A stretch of 64,000 nucleotides of DNA from SZUA-442 sp051011415 (GCA_051011415.1 JBPCTY010000147.1:10372-74371), one strand, 5' to 3'; shown: positions 7,994-17,156, counted from the stretch's first letter. Notes: generated by a model not told the origin, from the letters alone. Numbers and translations: made by a program.

Positions 7994-8439
7994 CAGGGCT
8001 CTTCTGCGGAGAACTCCGCAAGCTGGATCAGCACCCCGTTTGCGGATCGTGGGTGAATGAAGACCTCCTTCCACCCAGGATCTGATTCGTCGTACCCGAC
8101 GAGCGTGAATCCTTTTTCGGTGGCCGCTGCTGCGGCGGCTTCCAGATCGTTCACCTTGAATGTGAGATGGTGGAGCCCTTCTCCGTGCGTCGCAAGAAAC
8201 CGATTGATGAAATGGTCAGGATCCGTCGAGTCTGTGCGGATCATCTCGAGGCGGCCAGTGCCTGGCAGTTCGTACTGCACCCAGTGAAAGTCGGCTGATG
8301 CTGCGTACCCCCCGTCAAAGCGTTGTGCGCCAAGCAGTGCAACGAGGGCGTCGACGGATTCGAAGTCCTCGACCGCCATCGAAACGTGGTCGTAGCGATC
8401 GATTACATCAGCGAGCTCGGCTGGTGGGGCAGCCGTCAT
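7993..8439 (-). CDS. VOC protein resembling methylmalonyl-CoA epimerase
   Basis: Protein of 148 residues with two VOC half-domains. Likely metal ligands are in YDHVSMAV, RLEMIR and GLHHLTFKV, as in methylmalonyl-CoA epimerases; the last position reads GVLIQLAEF, with Gln where many epimerases have Glu. It could be an epimerase of propionate/branched-chain catabolism or another VOC enzyme. Start ATG 8439 overlaps the permease stop by 4 bases (ATGA) and its own stop overlaps the cofC start, so it is the middle of a coupled operon. Confidence 0.75.
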   Translation of the reverse strand: MTAAPPAELADVIDRYDHVSMAVEDFESVDALVALLGAQRFDGGYAASADFHWVQYELPGTGRLEMIRTDSTDPDHFINRFLATHGEGLHHLTFKVNDLEAAAAAATEKGFTLVGYDESDPGWKEVFIHPRSANGVLIQLAEFSAEEP

Positions 8440-9248
8440 GCCGGGACGCTGATCTTTCGCTCGTACCACTGGAGCAGCAGGCTGAGCGTCACGGTGAGCG
8501 TCAGGTAGATGGCGGCGAGAATCATGAAGCCAGCGAAGAACTGGAAGCTCCTGCCTGTCCACAGCTTGGTCATCTGGGTGAGCTCCCGAACGGCAAGGAT
8601 GGATACAAGCGACGAGTCCTTCAGCAGTGCGATGAGGTCGTTTCCAAGCGCGGGGAGGACGTTCTTGATTGCCTGTGGCCACACGATGAGCCTGAAGACT
8701 TGGCGCTTGTTGAGGCCCACTGCCATGCCAGCTTCGCGCTGGCCGTACTGAACAGATTCGATGCCAGCGCGAAAGACCTCAGCTATGAATGCTGCGTATA
8801 TCAAACCGACGGCCACCGTCGTCTTGAAGGTGTTGGAGCCTAGAAACGACTGTGGGTCGACTCCGATCAGGTCAAGAAACCAAGGGACAATCACGAGTCC
8901 AAACATGAAGATGGTCACGAGAACCGGTATGCCGCGAATGGTTTCGATGTAGAAGATTGCGATGTTGCGTGCGACACCGTTGTTCGACATGCGACCGAGG
9001 GCAACGAGCAAGCCGACGAGCATTGCGATGACAAAGCCACCAATCGTCACTGCAATCGTGAGCGTGAGGCCGTCCTTGATGAAGAGGAAGCCCTCTTCCC
9101 AGGTCTCGTCGGTCAGGATCTTGAACGCGGGGTAGGCGATCAACGCGAGGATGCCAAGGAACCACCAGGGAAAGGATCCCCACTCGAACTTGGCCTTTGA
9201 CCCTGGGGGAGATGGATCGACCCCGACGTCTGGGTTGAGTGTGGTCAT
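8436..9248 (-). CDS. Polar amino-acid ABC transporter permease (HisM/GlnP family)
   Basis: Membrane protein of 270 residues with about five transmembrane helices after a soluble N-terminal stretch of about 25 residues. The EAA cytoplasmic loop for ATPase contact is seen in YGQREAGMAVGLNKRQVFR, and IETIRGIPVLVTIFMFG is characteristic of glutamine/histidine-type permeases. It lies downstream of the binding-protein gene, separated by 105 bases that contain a strong hairpin. The matching GlnQ-type ATPase is absent nearby. Confidence 0.9.
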   Translation of the reverse strand: MTTLNPDVGVDPSPPGSKAKFEWGSFPWWFLGILALIAYPAFKILTDETWEEGFLFIKDGLTLTIAVTIGGFVIAMLVGLLVALGRMSNNGVARNIAIFYIETIRGIPVLVTIFMFGLVIVPWFLDLIGVDPQSFLGSNTFKTTVAVGLIYAAFIAEVFRAGIESVQYGQREAGMAVGLNKRQVFRLIVWPQAIKNVLPALGNDLIALLKDSSLVSILAVRELTQMTKLWTGRSFQFFAGFMILAAIYLTLTVTLSLLLQWYERKISVPA

Positions 9249-9297
9249 GCTTTCCTCGCTGTCGCTGTCGGCAAATGTAGCCGCACCCGAGACGCGA

Positions 9298-9327
9298 GAA
9301 GAGGCCGAGCCATGGCTCGACCTCTTC
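9298..9327 (-). terminator. Hairpin between binding-protein and permease genes (attenuator or mRNA-stabilising stem)
   Basis: GAAGAGG-C-CGAGCC (9298-9311) and GGCTCG-A-CCTCTTC (9314-9327) form a 13-bp stem with one central mismatch and a 2-base loop. It lies after the binding-protein stop. On the minus strand no U tract follows, so partial termination or protection of the upstream message is more likely than full termination; this would give the usual excess of binding protein over permease. Confidence 0.6.
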
Positions 9328-9353
9328 CCTTGTTGCTTCTTGTTGTTTGCTGA

Positions 9354-10124
9354 TCAGCCTTCGAATTCGATGAACCACGTCGTGATGAGATCATCGAGCG
9401 TTCCGTCTTCCAGCATGTCGGCGATTGCCGTGTTCACTGGATCGATCAGGTTGGAATCCATCGGATAGATGAACCCAAGTGGATCGGACTGCAGGTCATC
9501 TGCAAGCAAACGGGTTTGGTCAGCGTTGACACCTTGGTAGCCCTGTCCGGCCACGTCATCGATGATGACGGCGTCGACGTCACCGGCAAGGAGCGCCTGC
9601 ACCGCAACACCGAACTGGTCGTATGCATCGATGCGTCCTTCGTCGATCAGCGTTGCACCCAATTCGTAGTTCGTCGTGCCGACCTGTGTTCCGAGGCGGT
9701 AATCGCCTTCCTGGAACTGCTCAAGGTTGCCGAAGCGAGCTTCATCGGTTCGGACCATGAGCTTCTGGATCGTTGTCATGTACGGATCGGAGAACGCAAC
9801 AATTTCCTTGCGGTCTTCTGTGATCGAGATGCCGTCTGCGGCCGTGTCATAGACACCTTGCCCGGTCTCCTCGATCACCGCAGGCCATCCTGCCTCTACG
9901 AACTCGGCTGAGCAGCCGATGCGATCGCAGATCTCGGCCCAGATGTCGTAGTCGAACCCAACACCTTCGCCTGCATCATTGATGTAGTTGAACGGCGGAT
10001 ATGCGTTCTCAACCGCAACCCGAACTGTCTGTCCTTCAAGATCCGCGCTGCTGTCGCTACTACATGCTGCCGCTACGAGCAGCACGGCGAGCGCCAGAAC
10101 GACGATCTTCCATGCATTCTTCAT
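9354..10124 (-). CDS. Amino-acid ABC transporter substrate-binding lipoprotein
   Basis: Protein of 256 residues. A lipoprotein signal (hydrophobic stretch then lipobox VAAACSS, Cys about residue 21) anchors it outside the membrane. The mature part is a family-3 solute-binding protein: VENAYPPFNYI, GFDYDIWAEICDRIG, VEAGWPAVIEE, and DTAADGISITEDRKE followed by FSDPYMTT. It should capture polar amino acids for the permease at 8436. Start ATG 10124 has a strong TACGGAGG Shine-Dalgarno 6 bases upstream. It is divergent from pyruvate kinase. Confidence 0.92.
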   Translation of the reverse strand: MKNAWKIVVLALAVLLVAAACSSDSSADLEGQTVRVAVENAYPPFNYINDAGEGVGFDYDIWAEICDRIGCSAEFVEAGWPAVIEETGQGVYDTAADGISITEDRKEIVAFSDPYMTTIQKLMVRTDEARFGNLEQFQEGDYRLGTQVGTTNYELGATLIDEGRIDAYDQFGVAVQALLAGDVDAVIIDDVAGQGYQGVNADQTRLLADDLQSDPLGFIYPMDSNLIDPVNTAIADMLEDGTLDDLITTWFIEFEG

Positions 10125-10233
10125 GATTTTCCTCCGTAGGGGGGACACGCTGTGCGTGCAGCAATACGGTACCGCATCGCGGCCGCACTGTGCCAAGCAG
10201 ATGGTGGTGTGCCACCCACTTTCGGGTAGTGCC

Positions 10234-10239
10234 TAAGGT
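10234..10239 (+). promoter_or_regulatory. -10 TAAGGT of leaderless pyk transcript
   Basis: TAAGGT fits TANNNT and ends 6 bases before the pyk ATG at 10246; no Shine-Dalgarno sequence is present, so the mRNA probably starts at the initiation codon. Confidence 0.55.
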
Positions 10240-10245
10240 TGGACG

Positions 10246-11685
10246 ATGGAACGCAAGACGAAGATCATCGCCACGCTCGGCCCGGCCACGGACACAGAGG
10301 ATTCCATCCGTGAGCTTATTTCCGAGGGGATGAATGTTGCGAGGCTGAACTTCAGCCACGGAACACATGAGGACCACAGGAAGCGACATGGCATGGTGCG
10401 AGCCGTCGCCGAGGATCTCGGTGCTCCGGTTGCAATCATGCAGGACATCCAGGGGCCAAAGATCCGCGTCGGCAAGTTCCCCGGAGGCGAGACCACGATC
10501 GAGACAGATAGCGAGGTCACGCTTCTCCCTGGAGTTGGCGTAGGCGATTCCGAGACGATCCACATCGCCTACCTCGACGACGTCGCAATGTCCGTCGGTG
10601 GCACGATCCTGATCTCCGATGGCCTGATTGAGCTCGAGGCGGTTCGCGTTGGCGAAGATGCAATCACGGCCAGGGTGGTCGAGGGTGGGGTCCTCAAGGA
10701 CCACAAAGGGGCAGCATTTCCCGGCGCAAGAACCACGGTGCCCGTTGTCACTCCGAAGGACGTTGAAGACATCGAGTTCGGATGGTCGCTGGGATTCGAT
10801 CTCCTTGCGGCATCGTTCGTCAACTCGGGTAGGGACATCAGAAGCGTCAGGGAGGTTGCAGGGGACATCCCGATTATTGCCAAGATCGAGACGGCTGTTG
10901 GGTACGCCAATCTCGATGACGTACTGGACGAAGCTGCCGGTGCGATGGTCGCACGCGGGGACCTGGGTGTCGAGTTGTCGCTCGAGAGTGTTCCACGGGC
11001 GCAGAGCGACATCCTTCACAGAGCAAATACGGCCGGGAAGATCTCGATCACTGCCACCGAAATGCTTGAGTCGATGATTCAGGTCGCTCGACCGACGCGA
11101 GCCGAGGTAACCGATGTGTATCGATCCGTGATCGATGGCACGGATGCAGTGATGCTGTCGGCTGAAACAGCGATCGGGGCGTATCCCGCCCGCACTGTTC
11201 AGGTGATGGCGACGATCTGTCAGGAGGCCGAGCGATCGCCGGATTGGCGTCGAGCGCATGGAATCTCGAGCCTCGATATTGGTGCGGCGTTTGCCTCTGC
11301 GACTGCTGAAGCGTCCGTGGACACGGCAGATCGCCTGGATCTCCAAACCATCGTTGCGTTCACGGAGTCAGGAACGACTGCCAGCCTGTTGTCCAAGTAC
11401 AGACCACGAGCCGACATCTTTGCGTTCACACCCCACGAAGCTACGTATCGAAGGATGGCCGCATACGGCGGAGTCCAACCGATGCTGCTCGAACGGGTCA
11501 AGTCCACGGATGACATGATCGATGTCGCCGAACGAAGGCTTGCAGAGCTGGGTCTCGTCGAGCATGGAGACGGCGTCGTGATGGTTGCCGGTGTTCCGCC
11601 GAACAAGTCGGCATCCACCAATCTGATGAAACTGCACGTAGTTGGATCGGGCGACGTCCTTCACCCCGACAGCAATGTCGGCTAA
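10246..11685 (+). CDS. pyk: Pyruvate kinase
   Basis: Protein of 479 residues, normal length. It converts phosphoenolpyruvate and ADP to pyruvate and ATP, the last step of glycolysis. The N terminus RKTKIIATLGPAT and ARLNFSHGTHEDH are canonical, AKIETAVGYANLDDVLDEA and MVARGDLGVEL hold the catalytic Lys and metal-binding Glu/Asp, and ATEMLESMI and TDAVMLSAETAIGAYP complete the barrel. The C-terminal domain follows from about residue 350. Start ATG 10246 is supported by the leaderless promoter. Confidence 0.97.
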   Translation: MERKTKIIATLGPATDTEDSIRELISEGMNVARLNFSHGTHEDHRKRHGMVRAVAEDLGAPVAIMQDIQGPKIRVGKFPGGETTIETDSEVTLLPGVGVGDSETIHIAYLDDVAMSVGGTILISDGLIELEAVRVGEDAITARVVEGGVLKDHKGAAFPGARTTVPVVTPKDVEDIEFGWSLGFDLLAASFVNSGRDIRSVREVAGDIPIIAKIETAVGYANLDDVLDEAAGAMVARGDLGVELSLESVPRAQSDILHRANTAGKISITATEMLESMIQVARPTRAEVTDVYRSVIDGTDAVMLSAETAIGAYPARTVQVMATICQEAERSPDWRRAHGISSLDIGAAFASATAEASVDTADRLDLQTIVAFTESGTTASLLSKYRPRADIFAFTPHEATYRRMAAYGGVQPMLLERVKSTDDMIDVAERRLAELGLVEHGDGVVMVAGVPPNKSASTNLMKLHVVGSGDVLHPDSNVG

Positions 11686-11740
11686 CTGCTCGCGGCGACG
11701 CGACACCTAAGATTCGGAACCAAGGCACACAGGAGCATCG

Positions 11741-12043
11741 GTGGGACAGCGAATTGAGATCGACGGAACAGTGGTTGTTGATGATTCCATCATCGTGTCG
11801 ACCAATCGGAGTCTCACCGGCACAGATGGTGAGGGCTACGACAGTCCGGAGCAGGCTTCAGACGGCGAGACATTCGCTGCCGACCTTGCCGTCGACTTGT
11901 TCGAAGCAGACCCGGAGCTCTCGCGTGTCTTCGTGAGCTCAAACGTTGTTGTGGTGAAGCGTGCTGCGGGTTGGCCGCAAGATGCCGTCGACGCATCGAG
12001 CTCCGTCATCGAAGAGTTCTTCCTCTTCTATCCAGAGGCCTAG
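11741..12043 (+). CDS. Small protein resembling the NifU/Nfu N-terminal domain
   Basis: Protein of 100 residues with a GTG start preceded by CAGGAG. The second half (DLFEADPELSRVFVSSNVVV followed by VKRAAGW and IEEFFLFYP) resembles the Nfu N-terminal scaffold domain, where a short helix, a VxxVFF strand, a VTK-x-W stretch and a helix ending in FF occur in that order. No cysteine pair for a cluster is present, so if related it is the scaffold-associated domain only. Its TAG overlaps the convergent VanW stop within CTAG (12040-12043). Confidence 0.5.
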   Translation: MGQRIEIDGTVVVDDSIIVSTNRSLTGTDGEGYDSPEQASDGETFAADLAVDLFEADPELSRVFVSSNVVVVKRAAGWPQDAVDASSSVIEEFFLFYPEA

Positions 12044-14046
12044 CCCTCTTCTTCGCCGCCGCCTGAGTAGCTGCCTATCGTCAGTGTCACGGTGGATCCA
12101 GAGTTGGCCCACTCGCCCACGGCAGGATCCTGGCCGATAACTCGACCGTCCAGATCGGCGTCTTCGACCGGTTCATCTACACGGGCAGCGAGCAATCCAA
12201 GCTCCTGCAGTGCCAACAGAGCGTCTTCCCAGGTTTGACCGGCCAGGGTCGGTACCTGCACGGGGCATGACACCGGCTCGCCCGAAACCTCACACGGATG
12301 AACGGTGTAGAGCTCGCTCAGCGGCTGATATCGCCAGACCAGTTGGAGATCGATCTCCTCCTGCCCGTCTGGGTACGTGACAACACGGTCTACTCGAACC
12401 AGGAATCCATCGATGCCGCTCCGCTCCTGACGTCGCTGGCCAGGTGCAAGCTCGTCTTCTTCATCAGCGACAAGCTCCTCCTCGAACTCGACGATGTCCT
12501 CTCGCTCATGAGTTACGTCGGTGCATGTCTTGCCGCCGTTGTTCCCGAACATGAGCACCGTGATCGAGGTATCGGTGTAGGCGGTCTTGATAATTACGGG
12601 AGCTTCGGTGTCATTCCCGAACCTGACATCAGGGCCCGGTACGCCAAGGGTCGCTTCTCGACCCTCCGGATAACGGGTGAAGTGCAGTGAATGTGGGCGA
12701 TGCTCGACATCTTCAAGACATGCAAAGAAGACGGCATTGAACAACGTGGTCCCGAACTGGCTCACACCACCGCCGATATTCGCCGGGTGATCGCAGCAGT
12801 AAGGGACTCCGTTGATGATCGCCGGTGCAGCGACGTAACCCTTTGCCTCGGTGCGTTCCCCAATGTGATCGTTGATTGACCATTCGGCGCCAGGCTGAAC
12901 GATTGCTCCATCCACGTCTCTGGCCATTTGCTGGATGTTGGTGACCCGCTCCTGGCGAGCTGGGTGGTTCGTTGTGAAGCTCGCAAGCAACCCGAGGTCG
13001 GTGTACGACTCTGCGGTTTCGGTTGTAAACGACGGCTGGGCACCGACGATGAGCGGAAATGGCCCTACGCCACTGCCGAGGGCCGCTTGCTTCATCTCCA
13101 CTAGAAGTGCTGGTGTATCAAGCAGCGTTCCTGCACGCCCCGGAATCACACTGATGCGACTGGTTGCGAGATCAATATCGAACTGTGCGTCGACGGGCTG
13201 GATCTCGAACTCTGAACGCCGCGGCTCAAGAATCTCGACCACTGCAGCCTCGTCGAACGTGACGATGAGCGCATCGGCTGCCTCATTGAGATCTGCGCGA
13301 ACTGCTCGCGTCAGCTGATCAACGAAGAAGGTTGCACGAAAGCCGACATCATTTGATGTGAGCGTGATCTCGGAGTCGATCATTGAACGCATTTCTTCGG
13401 CTGCGGCGTCGATGTCCGCATCGGTGAGGATCGGTTCGGAGGTGACGACCGCGAGACTCGCCGTTGTCTTGTCAAGGATGGACATCTGCTCGATGATCGT
13501 CTTGCGCGCTGTCACCTTCTCGATCTTTTCTCCGGCGAGCGGATACTGCCTCGAGATCTCCTCATTTGCGATCCACACGGCACCCTCGAAGGCTGCGTTC
13601 GGAATTGCTGCAGACTCCCAATCATCCAGGTGGTCATCGATGGCTTCGTCAGAGAAGTTGACCTGGAGCGGGACCTCCTCGCCGGTGCTGAAGGACTCCA
13701 CCCACGAACGAAAGTTCTCGACGAAATTGCCGGTTCGTCTCGTTGACATCGCGTCGGCAACTGCCCGTTGCGTGTTTGCGGTCAATCCGACACTCGTCGG
13801 TGACATCTTGAAGGTCTGGCCGTTGACGACGAAGACGCCTGTGCTTTGTCTGAGAGCTTGCTCGTGCGCCTGAACAGCAAGCAGAGCGTCGTCCTCGGTC
13901 ATTCCGCCGACTGGTACGCCCGCGACAGAAACATTGCGAGCGACCTCCTCCGACGACGTCGTGCTGTCGGCTAAATAGATCCCGATCGGGAGAAGGAGTA
14001 TCGCCAGCGGAACGATGAGAAATAGTGCTCTGCGTGGCGTTGTCAT
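12040..14046 (-). CDS. VanW-domain membrane protein with C-terminal PASTA-like domain (paralogue 1)
   Basis: Protein of 668 residues. One N-terminal membrane anchor (ALFLIVPLAILLLPIGIYLA), then a long extracellular region of two peptidoglycan-binding-type repeats (about 40-330, pattern as in the PG_binding_4 family), a VanW domain (about 350-500) with YCCDHPANIGGGVSQF, RPHSLHFTRYP and REATLGVPGPDV, and a PASTA-like module near 590-655 (VPTLAGQTWEDALLALQ, VTLTIGSYSGGG). PASTA modules bind muropeptides or beta-lactams, so an envelope role is likely; the VanW chemistry is unknown. It is about the same architecture as the gene at 14162, indicating tandem duplication. A TACACT hexamer lies 30 bases upstream. 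Confidence 0.88.
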   Translation of the reverse strand: MTTPRRALFLIVPLAILLLPIGIYLADSTTSSEEVARNVSVAGVPVGGMTEDDALLAVQAHEQALRQSTGVFVVNGQTFKMSPTSVGLTANTQRAVADAMSTRRTGNFVENFRSWVESFSTGEEVPLQVNFSDEAIDDHLDDWESAAIPNAAFEGAVWIANEEISRQYPLAGEKIEKVTARKTIIEQMSILDKTTASLAVVTSEPILTDADIDAAAEEMRSMIDSEITLTSNDVGFRATFFVDQLTRAVRADLNEAADALIVTFDEAAVVEILEPRRSEFEIQPVDAQFDIDLATSRISVIPGRAGTLLDTPALLVEMKQAALGSGVGPFPLIVGAQPSFTTETAESYTDLGLLASFTTNHPARQERVTNIQQMARDVDGAIVQPGAEWSINDHIGERTEAKGYVAAPAIINGVPYCCDHPANIGGGVSQFGTTLFNAVFFACLEDVEHRPHSLHFTRYPEGREATLGVPGPDVRFGNDTEAPVIIKTAYTDTSITVLMFGNNGGKTCTDVTHEREDIVEFEEELVADEEDELAPGQRRQERSGIDGFLVRVDRVVTYPDGQEEIDLQLVWRYQPLSELYTVHPCEVSGEPVSCPVQVPTLAGQTWEDALLALQELGLLAARVDEPVEDADLDGRVIGQDPAVGEWANSGSTVTLTIGSYSGGGEEEG

Positions 14047-14161
14047 GGGCCTGAATCGGTGGGCGGCTTCGTTGCGAGTGTAGGTTCAGGTCCCGTTAAG
14101 TGGTGTCGGGAGAAGACGCTCGAAACCCTTGCAGCGCAACAGTTTCCACGGAGTATGAGGA

Positions 14162-16243
14162 CTATTCGTCCTCGCCGCCGCCGCCGTCGCCGCCACCACC
14201 ACCGGTGTAGTTGCCGACAGTGATCGTGACCGTCTCACCGGGATCGAGCCATCCCGTAGGATCGGCGCTGATGACGATGCCATTGAGGGACTCGTCATCT
14301 GTGTCGACCGTCACGACCGCTACGCCGAACCCAGCTTCAGCAAGTGCCGCAGATGCCGCGCCCTGTGCCATGCCGGTAACTCCTGGTACCTGGGCGGGGC
14401 ATTGCCCGTTGCCGCCGACCCGTTCATCGCATGGATGAACGACGATGACGTTCTTCTCGCCGCGGTACCGCCAGTAGAACGCTTCACGGTCCAACTCGTT
14501 GCCTTCGGCGTCGTAGAAGATCCGAGTGTTCGTAACCGACCAACCCTTTGAGCCCTTCGACTTCACATACTCTTGGCCGGGCTTGATGATGTTCTCGTCG
14601 TCTGCTTGGTATTCGGTGACGGGTGATGCGACACCGGTCCGCTCCGAGCGCTGCGTTCCGCAGTAGTGGCCGTTCTGGTTGCCAAAGAACGTGACGGTCA
14701 CCGAGCGCCTTGTGTATGAGGTGCGGATGATCACTGGCGCATCGGAATCATTCTCGAATGCAACATCAGGGCTTGGGTATCCCAGTGTTGCCTCGCGGCC
14801 CTCTGGATACTTGGTGAAGTAGATGCTGTGCGGCTGATGGACAACGTCCTTGTAGCACCCGAAGTAGATGGCGTTGAAGATCGTCGTGCCGAACTGGCTC
14901 ACGCCTCCGCCAACGTTGACGGGATCTTCCTCGCAGGAGAGTTCGCCACTTACGATTGCGCAGTCGTACTTGAAGCCCTTCTCGAGGGTGCGACGACCTA
15001 TCAGTTCATTGACCGAGAACGTTTCGCCAGGCATCACGACCGTGCCGTCGACGAGGTCCGCCATCAGCTTGATGTTGTGCGCTCGGTTTGTTCCAGGCAT
15101 GTATGTCGTGAACTCGGAAACCTCGTACAGATCGCCGAACGACTCCGCCATCTCGGTGGTGAAGGCTGCCGGCGCATTAAGAACAATGGGAAGTTCGCCA
15201 CTGCCCTGCGTTCTCGCTGCCTCTTCGATCGCAGCCGCTACCGCGTCGACATCAATCGTTGTGCCGCTCTTGGCCGGGATGAGCCGAATGGCGTCGTCAT
15301 CGGGGAGATCACTGCTCTGCTCGCTGTCCTTGATCTCGTAGTTCTCATCCCATGACTCGTGGTCATCAACGACGACTGTCTCCCAGTAGGCGTCTTGCGG
15401 TGCGAGCTCGAGTTGGGTGCGTACGCCCTCGATCAGTGGGACAAAGATGTCTCGATCAAAGAAGAACTCGATCGTTGGTGGGTTCCCCAGTGTGACTGCG
15501 GCATCGAGTGACCGTGAGATGTCGAGCGAGTCGATACGCAACGTGAAGTCGTATTCGTCCTGTGTCAGCACGACCGTTGTGCGCAGGATCCGCTCGGCCT
15601 CAGCGACGGCTTCGTCGATGTCTGATTTGGTGAGAACCGGTGAGGTGACTGCGGTCGGGAGCACGACTGCTTCATCGCTCCCGGTCGATAGGGCAGCAAG
15701 AAGCAGGTCTTCGGCAACATCTCGGTCGATTGCCTCGCCATCGGATGGGTATTCGTACCTGACCTCTCGATTGACGATTGCGATGGTGCCTTCGAACGCA
15801 GGATTTGGAATCGCCGCTTGCTCCCATTCCCGAAGCTGCGCCTCGAGTAGATCGGGATCGAGTGCTGCTGTGACCGGTACATCAACGCCCTCGGAGAAGG
15901 CTCGAAGCCAGTCAGTGATGCCGCCCTTTCGCTGTTCAAGGGCCATGTCGACTGCGGCCTCGGTGCCGAAGGTGAGCCCGACGGCGACCGGGTCAAGATC
16001 GAAGGATTGTCCGTTGACTTCCACCGATGCTGGTGTTGCTTGGAGCTCGGCTGCGTACTTCTCAGCAGCGGCCTGTGCCTCGTCCTCCGTGTAGCGAGAG
16101 ACATCGACACCTTCAATGGTGACATTGCGGGCGACCTTGTCGGATGCTGCCGCACTGTCCATGAAGTAGATGGACAGTGGGAACATCAACAACAACACCG
16201 GTACCGCGGTGAAGAGAATCGTTCGACTCCGAGAAATGACCAT
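14162..16243 (-). CDS. VanW-domain membrane protein with C-terminal PASTA-like domain (paralogue 2)
   Basis: Protein of 693 residues with an N-terminal membrane anchor (ILFTAVPVLLLMFPLSIYFM), peptidoglycan-binding-type region, VanW domain (DPVNVGGGVSQFGTTIFNAI, HQPHSIYFTKYPEGREATLG) and a PASTA-like end (VPGVTGMAQGAASAALAEAG, VTITVGNYTGGGG) closing in a glycine/acid tail. The YCCDHPAN motif of its neighbours is changed to SCEEDPVN, so one of the paired cysteines is lost. The gap to paralogue 1 is 115 bases with its own promoter-like elements. A TATACT hexamer lies about 30 bases upstream and TTGGAG serves as a ribosome site. Confidence 0.88.
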   Translation of the reverse strand: MVISRSRTILFTAVPVLLLMFPLSIYFMDSAAASDKVARNVTIEGVDVSRYTEDEAQAAAEKYAAELQATPASVEVNGQSFDLDPVAVGLTFGTEAAVDMALEQRKGGITDWLRAFSEGVDVPVTAALDPDLLEAQLREWEQAAIPNPAFEGTIAIVNREVRYEYPSDGEAIDRDVAEDLLLAALSTGSDEAVVLPTAVTSPVLTKSDIDEAVAEAERILRTTVVLTQDEYDFTLRIDSLDISRSLDAAVTLGNPPTIEFFFDRDIFVPLIEGVRTQLELAPQDAYWETVVVDDHESWDENYEIKDSEQSSDLPDDDAIRLIPAKSGTTIDVDAVAAAIEEAARTQGSGELPIVLNAPAAFTTEMAESFGDLYEVSEFTTYMPGTNRAHNIKLMADLVDGTVVMPGETFSVNELIGRRTLEKGFKYDCAIVSGELSCEEDPVNVGGGVSQFGTTIFNAIYFGCYKDVVHQPHSIYFTKYPEGREATLGYPSPDVAFENDSDAPVIIRTSYTRRSVTVTFFGNQNGHYCGTQRSERTGVASPVTEYQADDENIIKPGQEYVKSKGSKGWSVTNTRIFYDAEGNELDREAFYWRYRGEKNVIVVHPCDERVGGNGQCPAQVPGVTGMAQGAASAALAEAGFGVAVVTVDTDDESLNGIVISADPTGWLDPGETVTITVGNYTGGGGGDGGGGEDE

Positions 16244-16343
16244 GACTCCAAGAGTGGGTTGCTTGCGGTTTCGCGAGTATATGAATGGGTCTCAAATAGC
16301 GTTGTGATTCGTGCCTACGCACTATCTCGATACGCTGCCTGTT

Positions 16344-17117
16344 GTGGTGATGCTCGAGCAACTTCCTCCCGGACAGCCGATTGGCGTTTCAGCGACGCTG
16401 TTCATCGCCTATCAGAACTGCCCACAGCAAGCCCTTGCACGGCTTCGGGGCATCTATGGGCCCCCATCGCGTGCGTCGTTCAGGGGCCTGCTCGCCCATC
16501 GGATCTTTGCGAGGCACATCAACTCAGGGCCGATCGCAAGCGACGACGTTGCGCAAGCGTGCAGGGAGGAAACGGGTGAGAATCTCAACGGGGTGCTTTC
16601 GGACCTCGGGCTGGTACCGAGCGAGTTCCGATCTGTGGTAGCTGAGGTTGCTGATCTGTACGAGCGGTTTCAGACGTTGCCGCTCGACGGTGCAGCGGAA
16701 GCTGAGAAGGAGTTCGATGTCGAAGTTGGCGCCGACGTGCGTGTTCGGGGTCGAATCGACGCCGTGTTTGCTGACGACGCGGGTACGCGGATTGTCGATT
16801 GGAAGACCGGCAAGGATCTTGGTGATGATGTCACTGATCAGCTTCTCTTCTACGCATGGGCGTGGAAGGTGGCCACTGGCGAGCCTCCTTCGGCAACGGA
16901 GGCAATGTCAGTAACGACCGGGGAGCGCCTGGTCGAAGACTTCGATGCGGATGATCTTGGCGAAATCGAGTCCAGCGTGGCGGAGATGGTGTCCGTGTTG
17001 CGGGAGGCGATGTCCGCCGACACCGATGTTTCTCGTACCGGGGGTCCGCACTGTCGCTGGTGCCCGCTGCTCGAAGATTGCAGCGAAGGGAAGGCCGCCG
17101 TCGAGCTTCTCGGGTGA
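16344..17117 (+). CDS. RecB/Cas4-like PD-(D/E)XK nuclease with Fe-S cysteines
   Basis: Protein of 257 residues from GTG 16344 (7 bases after TACGCT 16331-16336; ATG 16350 and GTG 16311 are alternatives). The nuclease core shows a possible His in GLLAHRIF, Asp in VRGRIDAVF and IVDWKTGKD. One N-terminal Cys (AYQNCPQQALARL) plus C-terminal CRWCPLLEDC match the four-cysteine 4Fe-4S arrangement of AddB, Cas4 and RecB-like exonucleases. It should cut DNA ends, probably in repair. No cas genes are nearby. Related modules occur in three genes at 48.5-55.4 kb. Confidence 0.8.
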   Translation: MVMLEQLPPGQPIGVSATLFIAYQNCPQQALARLRGIYGPPSRASFRGLLAHRIFARHINSGPIASDDVAQACREETGENLNGVLSDLGLVPSEFRSVVAEVADLYERFQTLPLDGAAEAEKEFDVEVGADVRVRGRIDAVFADDAGTRIVDWKTGKDLGDDVTDQLLFYAWAWKVATGEPPSATEAMSVTTGERLVEDFDADDLGEIESSVAEMVSVLREAMSADTDVSRTGGPHCRWCPLLEDCSEGKAAVELLG

Positions 17118-17156
17118 CGTGTGCCATGTCCCCGGACCACGCCATACTTGATCGCT

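Noticed and set aside
7994..8074. Longer N terminus for CofC
   Set aside because: The extra residues overlap the VOC gene and precede the conserved fold start; ATG 7993 is coupled to the upstream stop.
10060..11346. 428-codon minus-strand frame over pyk
   Set aside because: Antisense to a clear pyruvate kinase; composition is His/Arg/Asp-rich and no domain is visible.
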